From Ancylobacter polymorphus (GTDB lineage: Bacteria > Pseudomonadota > Alphaproteobacteria > Rhizobiales > Xanthobacteraceae), in NCBI RefSeq assembly GCF_022836935.1, contig NZ_CP083239.1, positions 2,928,001 to 2,992,000 on the forward strand: a stretch of DNA of 64,000 nucleotides, written 5' to 3'. The first letter of the stretch is position 1. Each line of letters starts with the position of its first letter. Both the position numbers and the translations under genes were made by a program. This document shows positions 43,161 through 51,354 of the stretch, one piece after another. The notes beneath the pieces are model-generated. The model did no database searches. It saw only the letters and a list, made by a program, of their open reading frames with translations, and had not been told where the DNA came from.

Positions 43161-45326
43161 TCAGAGACCGCAGGAAGCGGAGAGCGTGCCGGCCGGCACA
43201 GTCGCTCCGCCAATGGCGAAGACCTGACCGCCGGTCTGGGTGAGCTTGGTGCCGGACCAGGAACCGGCATCGGCCGAGCAGGGCGCGGCCACGTCGGTCG
43301 TGCCGATATTGCCGGAAATGTCCTGGATCGGGCCGGAGACATAGACGGCGGAGCTGCCGCTGGCGATCACCTCGACATCAGTGAAGCTCACCCCGGTCAC
43401 CGGCCCGCCGGCGAAGCCATAGGCGTCCCCATAGAAATAGACGCCATAGCTGCCGGGGTTGGACATGGTGACATTGGTGAAGCTGATGTCGCTCGACGGG
43501 TTGAGGAAGATGCCGGCGCGGTAGGTATCCTCGATGAAGGCATTGGACACCGCTATGTCCGTGGTCACGCCCGGCAGGTTGAACGACGAGGCGAACATCA
43601 GCGCGTTGATGCCGCCACGCAGGGTGAGATCGTCAAGCGTGGCGTGCGCGGTCTTCTGCAGCACGATCAGGTCCATGGAGCGGTCCATGGCGGAATTGTC
43701 GATGCTGATGGAGCGCAGCGCGGCGCCATCGACGCCGACCAGCAGGATGCCCTCGCGGCGGCTGTTGACGATAGAGAGGTTCTCGACCGTGAGATTGCCG
43801 CTCTGGCCGGTGATCACGTTCTCCCAGTCGATTTCCTCATAGCGGCTGCCGACGAACAGGCCGTAGGTGACATTCTCCATCGCCACATTGCGCAGGGTGA
43901 GGTCGTCCACCGCCAGCGCGGCGATGCCGGCATTGTGCACCACGTTCGGATCGAAGATCGACCATTCGCAGTCCGTATTGTTTTCGCACAAGGCGAGGTC
44001 ATGGATACGGGTGACGCTGATCGTGGCGCCCGAGACCGTGTCCAGCGCGATGCCGTGCTGGCTGGTGCCCGCTATGTCCAAATCGCGCATCACGATGCCG
44101 GAGACGCCTTCCGCCACCACGCCGGAACGGCCGCCACGGATCGACAGCGAGGCCACCGCGCTGCGGTCGCCGTCGAGCGAGACCACATCGTCGAGCGGGT
44201 CGGTGCCGGTCAGCCGCGCCGCCGGCAGGGCGTTGCGGAACAAGGCCGTGCCGCCGCTCACCGCGCCGCGCACGGAAACCGCGCCGCCACCGCCGAGCAG
44301 ATACTGGCCCGTGCCGAGCGAGACGGCCGAATCGACATCGATCGCGCCGGAGGCCAGCGCCAGCGCACCATTCCCCGCCTCGGCCAGCCGGGCATTGATG
44401 CTGCCGGCGTCGTCGCCGGCGCCGATGGCGACCACGCGGCCGGCGACCGCGCCGGTCTCCGTATAGATCGCCGCTTCCGCCGCGCCGGTGGCGCCGACAT
44501 GGGTGCGGATGGCATCGGAACGCTCGACCCGGCGATAGAGCGGGTCATAGGGCGCCTGTCCTGACGTGTCGCCGAGCGGCACGCGCAGCCGGGCGAGGAA
44601 GATGCCCTGCGTGTCATATTGCTCGTCATAAGTCAGGCCGGCAATGAGGGTGAGGCGTGACCCGTTGCCGAAGGCCGGCAGTCCGGCGCGGGAAAGCTCG
44701 ATGCGGGCGGACACGCCCGGCACGTCCTCGACGCCCTCGCCCGTGTACCAGTAGCCGCCGGTAAACAGCTTGATCTGGGTGAGATCATCAGGGGAGAGGA
44801 AGGGCAGGCGGTAGCCGATCTCGCCGTTGAAGCCCTTCATTGCGGTTTCCTCGCCGGCGCGGAACACCAGCCGCCCGGCTTCGATCAGCGCGGCATTGGC
44901 GCTGGCGAGCGCGGCCTCGATGTCGCCCACGGGGAGATAGCCATTGGCGCGCAGTTCCCAATCCTGGCTCAGCGCCTCGACGCCGACGCCGATCTGGGTG
45001 AAGTCGTTGTCATAGGTACTGTTGAGATAGTCGAAATAGCCGTTGACGCCGTAGACCCAGCCATTGTCGTGACGGAAGCGGTAGCCGAGGCCGAGCGAGC
45101 CCTGCTCGATCTCCTGTTCGCTGCCAAAGCTGGCGCGGGCGTCGAGGAACAGCAGCCTGTCGCTGTCGCCCAGCATGGGCAGGAACAGGTCGAAGCTGCC
45201 AAAGGCTTCGTTTCCAACGCTGCCGAGCGTGGCTTCCACCGACGCGGGGGACGGACCCCGCGGTTCGGCCATCGCCGGCAGACTCACCGTGGCCGCGATC
45301 ATCACGGGAAATACGGCGCGTCTCAT
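43161..45326 (-). CDS. Inverse autotransporter (intimin/invasin-like barrel) with beta-helix passenger
   Basis: 721 aa. Signal peptide ~1-20 (ending PAMA). An inverse-autotransporter beta-domain follows at about 30-265: FGSFDLFLPMLGDSDRLLFL, LGLGYRFRHDNGWVYGVNGY, and the closing YDPLYRRVERSDAI. The exposed C-terminal part is a long right-handed beta-helix/pectate-lyase-like repeat region (LTLRNVAMENVTYGLFVG and similar) with a Cys-containing tail. The barrel-first, passenger-last order defines type Ve secretion. It lacks Ig-like repeats and a LysM domain. AGGAGAG lies six bases before the ATG at 45326. Likely a surface adhesin; the target is unknown. Confidence 0.82.
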   Translation of the reverse strand: MRRAVFPVMIAATVSLPAMAEPRGPSPASVEATLGSVGNEAFGSFDLFLPMLGDSDRLLFLDARASFGSEQEIEQGSLGLGYRFRHDNGWVYGVNGYFDYLNSTYDNDFTQIGVGVEALSQDWELRANGYLPVGDIEAALASANAALIEAGRLVFRAGEETAMKGFNGEIGYRLPFLSPDDLTQIKLFTGGYWYTGEGVEDVPGVSARIELSRAGLPAFGNGSRLTLIAGLTYDEQYDTQGIFLARLRVPLGDTSGQAPYDPLYRRVERSDAIRTHVGATGAAEAAIYTETGAVAGRVVAIGAGDDAGSINARLAEAGNGALALASGAIDVDSAVSLGTGQYLLGGGGAVSVRGAVSGGTALFRNALPAARLTGTDPLDDVVSLDGDRSAVASLSIRGGRSGVVAEGVSGIVMRDLDIAGTSQHGIALDTVSGATISVTRIHDLALCENNTDCEWSIFDPNVVHNAGIAALAVDDLTLRNVAMENVTYGLFVGSRYEEIDWENVITGQSGNLTVENLSIVNSRREGILLVGVDGAALRSISIDNSAMDRSMDLIVLQKTAHATLDDLTLRGGINALMFASSFNLPGVTTDIAVSNAFIEDTYRAGIFLNPSSDISFTNVTMSNPGSYGVYFYGDAYGFAGGPVTGVSFTDVEVIASGSSAVYVSGPIQDISGNIGTTDVAAPCSADAGSWSGTKLTQTGGQVFAIGGATVPAGTLSASCGL

Positions 45327-45616
45327 GTGCACTCTCCTGGGCAAGGTGCCGGGGGCATTTGCGCCCCCTGGCCCCGCCCGTGCGATAGCACCAATAATCG
45401 ACACACAGAACGACGAATGACTCTAAGTTATTGAAAAGAAATGTAATATCTAATTGTTCGTATTCTAATGACGCCTGTGATGGGTGCTTTTTGCTTGGCG
45501 GCGCGCGACCTTGCGGAACTCACTTATTGCCGCAGGGGCAGAAAAGGCGTCCCATTACCGCCTCGAATCCACGGCGCGCGAGCCGGCGCCGGAGAGACCC
45601 TGAGGAGCGAAATGTC

Positions 45617-46000
45617 ATGATGAAGAAGAGCGTTCTCGCCGGTCTGGCGCTGCTGTCGAGCGTCGGCCTGCTCGGCACGGTGCAGGAAGCCAGCGCCTGG
45701 CGCGCCGCTGGCTGCGGTGCGCGTGGGTGCGGCGTTGCGTGGGGAGGTGCCTGGCGGAGCCCCGGTCATTATTACGGGCCCGGCCGCTATTACGGCCCGG
45801 TTCCGCGCGGCGGCGGCGTGGTCGTGGTCAATCCGCGTCCCTATTGGCCGCCGGGCGGCGCGGTCGCGGCCGGTGCCGCGCTCGGCTTCCTCACCGGCGT
45901 CGCCGCCGCGAACCTCGTCGGCCCGCCGCCGCAGCCGAACTATTGCTGGTTCTACACCAACCCGCAGCGCACCCAGGGCTTCTGGGAACCGTGCCCCTGA
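45617..46000 (+). CDS. Small secreted Gly/Tyr/Pro-rich protein
   Basis: A 127-aa protein with a clear signal peptide (MMKKSVLAGLALLSSVGLLG, then an ASA cleavage site). A Tyr-Gly-Pro-rich section (HYYGPGRYYGP) precedes a glycine/alanine hydrophobic segment (AVAAGAALGFLTGVAAANLVG). The C terminus NYCWFYTNPQRTQGFWEPC has two cysteines. I know similar short envelope proteins in Hyphomicrobiales but no function. GAGGAG is about nine bases before the ATG. It is divergent from the inverse autotransporter across an AT-rich gap. Confidence 0.75.
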   Translation: MMKKSVLAGLALLSSVGLLGTVQEASAWRAAGCGARGCGVAWGGAWRSPGHYYGPGRYYGPVPRGGGVVVVNPRPYWPPGGAVAAGAALGFLTGVAAANLVGPPPQPNYCWFYTNPQRTQGFWEPCP

Positions 46001-46012
46001 TCCCTGCCTGAT

Positions 46013-46236
46013 AAAAAAGGGCGGCCGGAACGCGCCGGCCGCCCAAGGGGAGGCAAACCCGACCGGCACGACCCGGCCGGGCTCGTTCACGAGGGCGGGC
46101 GAGGGCCCGCGCACTCGTATCGGCGCTCGCGCGCCGATCTCGTTGCGGCCGGCGCACGTGCGCCCGCGCTGTTCCCAAGCGGGCGCAGCGTGGCGCCCGC
46201 CTTGTTCCTAAAAGCGGGCGCGTCGTCGCGCCCGCT
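46013..46236 (-). repeat. Run of GC-rich hairpins downstream of the betaine transporter operon
   Basis: Consecutive perfect stems lie at 46019-46044 (GGGCGGCCGG/CCGGCCGCCC), 46082-46093 (CTCGT/ACGAG), 46095-46110 (GCGGGC/GCCCGC), 46119-46138 (ATCGGCGC/GCGCCGAT), 46179-46200 (GCGGGCGC/GCGCCCGC) and 46213-46236 (AGCGGGCGCG/CGCGCCCGCT). The leftmost has A6 at 46013-46018, which is T6 for minus-strand transcripts, so it is probably the real terminator of proX. The role of the others is unclear. Confidence 0.75.
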
Positions 46237-46272
46237 GTGCTTCATGATGGCTCACGCGGCTTCGCGCCGGGG

Positions 46273-47127
46273 TCACTTCATCCAGGCGTCGACCTTGGCC
46301 TTGTTGGCGGCGACCCAGGCCTTGGCGGTGGCGGCGGGATCGGCGCCAGGCTTGTTGTTCTCGACCATCACTTTCTGCTCGTCGTCGAGCGTGAGGCTGA
46401 AATTGTCGAGGATCTTGTAGGCCTCCGGCGCCTCGGTCTTCAGCTTGGTGGAGACGATGGTGTTGACCGTCTCCTCGCCGCCGAACACGTTCTTGGGGTC
46501 GGCGAGATACTTCAGGTCCCACTCCGCGAACATCCAGTGCGGCGTCCAGGTGGTGACGATGATCGGCTCCTTCTTGGCATAGGCGTCCTTGAGCGCGGCG
46601 ACCATGGTGGCGTCCGAGCCCTCGACCAGCTTCACCTTCAGCCCGTAGTCCTTGACCGCTTTTTCCGAGGCCTTCATCAGCCCCGCGCCGGGGTCGATGC
46701 CGATGACCTTGCCGCCGAACTTGGCGGGGTCCTTGTTGATGTCCTCGATCGAGGTGATGTCGACATAGGTCGGCACGGCCCAGCCGATCTTGGCGCCAGA
46801 GACGTTGGGCCCGAGATTGACCACCTTGTCCTTGAGCTTGGCGTAATAGGCCTCATGCGTCGCCGGCAGCCAGCCGGCCACCATCGCGTCCGCTTCGCCG
46901 CTCGCCACCGCCTGCCACATGGCGGCGCCGGAGAGGGGGATGAGCTTCACCTTGTAGCCGGCGTCTTCCAGCACGGTCTTGACGATGTTGGTGGCGACGA
47001 CGGTGTCGGACCATTCGACATAGGCGAGGGTGAGGTCTTTCTTTTCCGCCTGCGCCGCGCCGACGGCGAGGCCGAGCGCGGTGGCGGCGATGGCCGCGGT
47101 CTTGAGGACGTTTCCGAGGAATGACAT
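46273..47127 (-). CDS. proX: Glycine betaine/choline-type ABC transporter substrate-binding protein
   Basis: A 284-aa periplasmic OpuAC-family protein with a signal peptide of ~27 residues (ending GAAQA). Aromatic residues suited to a quaternary-ammonium cage are present in VEWSDTVV, AAMWQAVASGEADAMVAGWLP and TTWTPHWMFAEWDLKYL. It is the third gene of an ATPase-permease-binding protein operon. Choline, glycine betaine and proline betaine are all possible ligands; it could equally be named choX. Confidence 0.9.
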   Translation of the reverse strand: MSFLGNVLKTAAIAATALGLAVGAAQAEKKDLTLAYVEWSDTVVATNIVKTVLEDAGYKVKLIPLSGAAMWQAVASGEADAMVAGWLPATHEAYYAKLKDKVVNLGPNVSGAKIGWAVPTYVDITSIEDINKDPAKFGGKVIGIDPGAGLMKASEKAVKDYGLKVKLVEGSDATMVAALKDAYAKKEPIIVTTWTPHWMFAEWDLKYLADPKNVFGGEETVNTIVSTKLKTEAPEAYKILDNFSLTLDDEQKVMVENNKPGADPAATAKAWVAANKAKVDAWMK

Positions 47128-47198
47128 GTCGCTAGGCTCCACTCTGAAAAAGGGTGTTTGGGTCCGGAAGTCGTTCGCTGCTTCCGGTTTGAGAAGGT

Positions 47199-48053
47199 TC
47201 ATCCCTGCTGGCGGTCGCGCCGCATGTGCCGGGCAATGTGCTGGGTGATGCGGTCGAGGATGACGGCGAGCACGACGATGGCGATGCCGGCCTGGAAGCC
47301 CTGGCCCGCCTCCAGCCGCTGGATCGCCCGCCACACCTCGCCGCCGAGCCCGCCGGCGCCGATCATCGCGGCGATGACGACCATCGACAGCGCCAGCATG
47401 ATGGTCTGGTTGACGCCGGCCATGATGGTCGGAATGGCGAGCGGCAGCTGGATCTTGAACAGCTTCTGCCAGCGGCTGGAGCCGAAGGCGTCCGCCGCCT
47501 CCACCAGCTCCGGCGGCGTCTGCAGGATGCCGAGCGCGGTCAAGCGAATGGTCGGCGGCATGGCGAAGACGATGGTGGCAAAGCAGGCCGACACCGCGCC
47601 CAGCCCGAAGAAGGGTATGGCGGGGATCAGATAGACGAAGCTCGGCATGGTCTGCATCATGTCGAGCGCCGGGCCGACAATGCGCCAGAACCGCTTGCTC
47701 AGCGCCGCCGCGACGCCGATCGGAATGCCGATGGCGAGGGCGAACAGGGTCGACACCAGCACCAGCACCAGCGATTGCAGCGTCGCCCGCCAAAGTTCGA
47801 GGTTCCACAGGAAGGCGAAGCCGATCACTGTGCCCAGCGCGATGCGCCAGGTGGTCAGCCGCCACACCAGCAGCCCGCAGCCGAGGATGACCAGCCAGGG
47901 CGGCAGGCCGACGAGGAAATCGGTAGTTGATTCGATGGCGGTGCCGACCACGGCGCTGAGCGCGCGGGTGACGCCGGAAAAATGCTCCGTCGCCCAGTCC
48001 AGCGCGACATCGCACCATTCGGCGAGCGGGATGCGGGGTATCTCGAACTCCAT
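47199..48053 (-). CDS. proW: Glycine betaine/choline-type ABC transporter permease
   Basis: 284 aa with about six to seven membrane helices and an N-terminal amphipathic extension of ~50 residues. The EAA loop that contacts the ATPase is VEAADAFGSSRWQKLFKIQL. The TMQTMPSFVYLIPAIPFFGLG segment is typical of ProW/ChoW. The start is 12 bp after the proV stop, and proX begins about 70 bp after its own stop. Regulation could be osmotic, but no operator was recognised. Confidence 0.93.
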   Translation of the reverse strand: MEFEIPRIPLAEWCDVALDWATEHFSGVTRALSAVVGTAIESTTDFLVGLPPWLVILGCGLLVWRLTTWRIALGTVIGFAFLWNLELWRATLQSLVLVLVSTLFALAIGIPIGVAAALSKRFWRIVGPALDMMQTMPSFVYLIPAIPFFGLGAVSACFATIVFAMPPTIRLTALGILQTPPELVEAADAFGSSRWQKLFKIQLPLAIPTIMAGVNQTIMLALSMVVIAAMIGAGGLGGEVWRAIQRLEAGQGFQAGIAIVVLAVILDRITQHIARHMRRDRQQG

Positions 48054-48065
48054 CCGTCCCTCCCG

Positions 48066-49265
48066 TCAGTGCGCCGTCTCGACCCGGCGCCGCGCCAGCG
48101 CGGCGACGAGGTCGGCATTGGCGATGACGCCGAACAATTCGCCGTCCGGCCCGGTCACCGCGATCTCACCGCGCCCGGAGGCGAGGCGGGCCACCGCCTC
48201 GTTCAGCGTGGCGGAGCGGGGCACGAAGGCGTCGCGGTCGCTCAGCAGCAGGCGCAGCTGGGTTGTGCCGGCGCGGCTGAGGGTGTCGGCATCGACCGTG
48301 CCCTGGAACCGGCCCTCCTCGCACACCACGGTGACGACAGGTTCGCCGGACTGGGTCAGCACCGCCAGCGCCTCGGCCGCCGTGCTTTGCCAGGGGCGCA
48401 CCGCGGCCGGGCGGCGCATGGCGTCGCCAGCGGTGACGACGCCGAGCACGTCGATATGTTCGACGAAGCGGCGCACATAGTCGTCGGCGGGGTTGGCGAG
48501 GAAATCGGCGGCGGTGCCCTGCTGCACCACGCGCCCGTCCTTCATCAGCACGATCCGTCCGCCGAGCGCGATGGCCTCGTCGAGGTCGTGGCTGACGAAG
48601 ACGATGGTCTTCTTCAGCCGCTTCTGCAGCGCGACCAGTTCCTGCTGCATGTCGCGGCGGATCAGCGGATCGAGCGCGCTGAACGCCTCGTCCATCAGCA
48701 GCACATCGGGGTCGAGCGCCAGGGCGCGGGCGAGGCCGGCGCGCTGCTGCATGCCGCCGGAAAGCTGCGAGGGAAAATGCTGGTCCCAACCCTTCAGCCC
48801 CACCGTCTCGATGGCGGCGAGCGCCTTGTCGCGCCGGGCGGCCGGCGGCACGCCCTGCACTTCCAGCCCGTATTCGACATTGCGCTGGATGGTGCGATGC
48901 GGGAACAGCGCGAATTGCTGGAACACCATGCCGAAGCGGGTGCGGCGCAGTTCCATCAGCTCGCGCTCGCCCAGCGCGGTGACGTCGGTGCTGTCGATAT
49001 GCACCGAGCCGGCGGTCGGCTCGATCAGCCGGTTGATGCAGCGCAGGCAGGTGGACTTGCCGGAGCCGGAAAGGCCCATGACAACGAGGATTTCGCCCTC
49101 GGCGACATCGAAGCTCACATCCTGCAGGCCGATGACCGCGCCGGTGGCCTTCTGCACCTCGGCGCGGCTCTGGCCGGCGCGCAGCAGCGGCAGTGCCCGG
49201 CCGGCTTCGTCGCCGAAGATTTTGGTAAGCCCCCGCACCCGGATGCGTGGTTGCGTCTGGTTCAT
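48066..49265 (-). CDS. proV: Glycine betaine/choline-type ABC transporter ATPase
   Basis: 399 aa. Walker A MGLSGSGKST, Q-loop in GMVFQQFALFPH, signature LSGGMQQRAGLARA, Walker B LLMDEAFSALDP and H-loop FVSHDLDEA. The C-terminal ~120 residues form a CBS-pair-like regulatory domain (VVTVVCEEGRFQGTVDADTL, GELFGVIANADLV), which in OpuA-type importers senses ionic strength. A 20-residue insert before the Walker A region is usual for ProV. AGAGGGGGG precedes the ATG at 49265. Confidence 0.95.
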   Translation of the reverse strand: MNQTQPRIRVRGLTKIFGDEAGRALPLLRAGQSRAEVQKATGAVIGLQDVSFDVAEGEILVVMGLSGSGKSTCLRCINRLIEPTAGSVHIDSTDVTALGERELMELRRTRFGMVFQQFALFPHRTIQRNVEYGLEVQGVPPAARRDKALAAIETVGLKGWDQHFPSQLSGGMQQRAGLARALALDPDVLLMDEAFSALDPLIRRDMQQELVALQKRLKKTIVFVSHDLDEAIALGGRIVLMKDGRVVQQGTAADFLANPADDYVRRFVEHIDVLGVVTAGDAMRRPAAVRPWQSTAAEALAVLTQSGEPVVTVVCEEGRFQGTVDADTLSRAGTTQLRLLLSDRDAFVPRSATLNEAVARLASGRGEIAVTGPDGELFGVIANADLVAALARRRVETAH

Positions 49266-49392
49266 GCGCCCCCCTCTTATTGAGGTGAGTGTCAGACGCA
49301 TGGCAGCCATGCCGATTGGACAGATGCGACAAGCCGGGCTGCAAAGCCGACAGAGGCCCCGTGCTTATTGCGTGCGACGCAATAAGCCGGTG

Positions 49393-50385
49393 TCAGCCGC
49401 CGAAACGCTGCCGCCAGCTGGGAAGGGTATCCTGTTGCGGCAAGGGGTTAGCCTCGAACACCGCCCGGGCGCAGGCGCGGGCGAGGGTGCGCACCACGGC
49501 ATCGCCCAGGAGGGCGAGGTCGAATACCGGGTCTTCCAGCGGGCGCCGGCCGGTGGCGGCGGCGAAAATGGTGTCGCCGTCGAGCGGCGTGTGCACCGGC
49601 CAGATGGCGTGGGCGTAGCCGTCATGGGCCATGACAGCCAGCCGCTTGCACTGCGCCTTGGTCAGCACCGCATCGGTGGCGACGATGGCGATGGTGGTGT
49701 TGGCACCGGGCGGCAACCCCTTCAGCGGCGGACGCGCCGGCAGGGGCGGCAGGGGATGGGGCAGGCCGAGGCCGCCGAACTCGCCCTCCTGCTCGAAGGG
49801 CGCCGCCCAGAAATGCGGGCCGCCGGGGAAATTGGTGGCGCCGCAGGCATTCACCGCCACCAGCGCCCCGACCGTGTGGCCGGTGGCGGCAACCATCGAG
49901 GCCGAGCCGAGGCCGCCCTTGAGGTCTACCGTCGTCGCGCCGGTGCCGGCGCCCACCGTGCCGAGCGGGAAGTCGCGCCCGGCGGCATGGACGGCGGCGT
50001 AGCCGAGATCGCGATAGGGCGGGAAGCGGCCCCAGTTCTTGTCGCCGCCATTCAGCAGATCGAACAGCACCGCGCCGGGCACGATCGGCACGCGGGCGTC
50101 GCCGACGGGAAAGCCGATGCCGCGCTCGGCCAGCGCCGCCGCCACCCCGCCCGCCGCATCCAGCCCGAAGGCGGAGCCGCCGGACAAGGTGAGGGCGTGG
50201 ACGGCGCCCACGGTCTCGTCCGGCGCCAGGAGGTCGGTCTCGCGCGTGCCCGGCCCACCGCCGCGCACATCGACCGAGGCGACGGTCGGCTCATCGAACA
50301 GCAACACGGTGACGCCGGAGGCCAGCGCGAGGTCGGTGGCGTTGCCGACGGTGAGGCCGGCGACATCGGTGATCAGGTTACGCAT
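49393..50385 (-). CDS. P1 family peptidase (DmpA/L-aminopeptidase-like)
   Basis: A 330-aa protein of the N-terminal-nucleophile P1 family, related to Ochrobactrum DmpA and to 6-aminohexanoate oligomer hydrolase. Signatures are the N-terminal ITDVAGLTVGNATD, LTLSGGSAFGLDAAGGV, and the autocleavage region GLPPGANTTIAIVATDA, where T230 or its neighbour should become the nucleophile. Full length suggests it is made as an intact precursor. The substrate is unknown. Confidence 0.9.
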   Translation of the reverse strand: MRNLITDVAGLTVGNATDLALASGVTVLLFDEPTVASVDVRGGGPGTRETDLLAPDETVGAVHALTLSGGSAFGLDAAGGVAAALAERGIGFPVGDARVPIVPGAVLFDLLNGGDKNWGRFPPYRDLGYAAVHAAGRDFPLGTVGAGTGATTVDLKGGLGSASMVAATGHTVGALVAVNACGATNFPGGPHFWAAPFEQEGEFGGLGLPHPLPPLPARPPLKGLPPGANTTIAIVATDAVLTKAQCKRLAVMAHDGYAHAIWPVHTPLDGDTIFAAATGRRPLEDPVFDLALLGDAVVRTLARACARAVFEANPLPQQDTLPSWRQRFGG

Positions 50386-50511
50386 GCGCTCCTCGCTCGC
50401 GCCGCGTGGAATCGCGGCATCACATCACGGGTAGAGGCCAAGCCGCCGCATTGCGCCGGCGGGTAGGCCGGTGCATTGGGAAGCCTCGGATAGGCTAGGG
50501 TTGCTCATTTC

Positions 50512-51243
50512 ATGGCCGACGTCACTCTTCCGGCTGCCTTCGTGGCCGGCATCGCCAGCTTTGCCTCGCCCTGCGTGTTGCCGCTGGTGCCGCCCTATCT
50601 GTGCTACCTCGCCGGCACCAGTCTCGACCAAATCACCCACAAGGCGCCGACCGATGCCGCGGCCCGCCGCACCCTGGGCGCGGCGGTGCTGTTCGTGGCC
50701 GGATTCTCCACCGTGTTCGTGGCGCTGGGGGCGGGGGCCTCGGTGGCGGGGGCGTATCTGCGCTATTATTCGCAGGAACTCGCCATGGTGGCGGGCGTCG
50801 CTATCCTGCTGATGGGGCTGCACTTCCTCGGCATTCTTCGCTTCGGCTGGCTCACCCGTACCAAGCGGGTGCATGTGGATGCGCCGACCACCTTTCTCGG
50901 CGCCTATGTGATGGGCCTCGCCTTCGCCTTCGGCTGGACGCCCTGCATCGGCCCGGTGCTGGCGGCGATCCTTGCCGTGGCGGCAAGCGAGCAGACGCTC
51001 ACCCATGGCGCCGGCCTGCTGGCGGTCTATTCCGCCGGGCTCGGCGTGCCCTTCCTCGCCGTGGCGGCGATGGCGCGCCCGGCGCTCGGCGTGCTCGGCC
51101 ATGCCAAGCGCTATCTGCCCATGGTGGAAAAGGTGATGGGTGCGCTGCTCGTGCTCACCGGCATCGGCTTCCTCTCCGGCTGGATGGCGCAGCTGAGCTT
51201 CTGGCTGCTGGAGACCTTCCCGGCGCTCTCCGCCTTCGGCTGA
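50512..51243 (+). CDS. ccdA: CcdA/DsbD-type membrane protein for cytochrome c biogenesis
   Basis: A 243-aa six-helix membrane protein that carries reducing equivalents from cytoplasmic thioredoxin to periplasmic thiol proteins. The two redox cysteines are in ASFASPCVLPLVPPY and FGWTPCIGPVLAA. It has no thioredoxin domain of its own, unlike DsbD. No ccm/cyc genes are next to it. The ribosome-binding site is weak. A bidirectional terminator separates it from convergent livK. Confidence 0.93.
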   Translation: MADVTLPAAFVAGIASFASPCVLPLVPPYLCYLAGTSLDQITHKAPTDAAARRTLGAAVLFVAGFSTVFVALGAGASVAGAYLRYYSQELAMVAGVAILLMGLHFLGILRFGWLTRTKRVHVDAPTTFLGAYVMGLAFAFGWTPCIGPVLAAILAVAASEQTLTHGAGLLAVYSAGLGVPFLAVAAMARPALGVLGHAKRYLPMVEKVMGALLVLTGIGFLSGWMAQLSFWLLETFPALSAFG

Positions 51244-51275
51244 GCCTGCCGGCGAGGCCCGCACCGGATAAAGCA

Positions 51276-51303
51276 AAACCCGCCGGATCGCTCCGGCGGG
51301 TTT
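51276..51303. terminator. Bidirectional terminator between ccdA and livK
   Basis: AAACCCGCCGG (51276-51286) and CCGGCGGGTTT (51293-51303) form an 11-bp perfect stem with a 6-nt loop between two convergent genes. Confidence 0.92.
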
Positions 51304-51354
51304 CGTTTGTCGAAGGAGACGGTGCGCCGTGCCACGAAGGCTCGGCGCTGCGGC

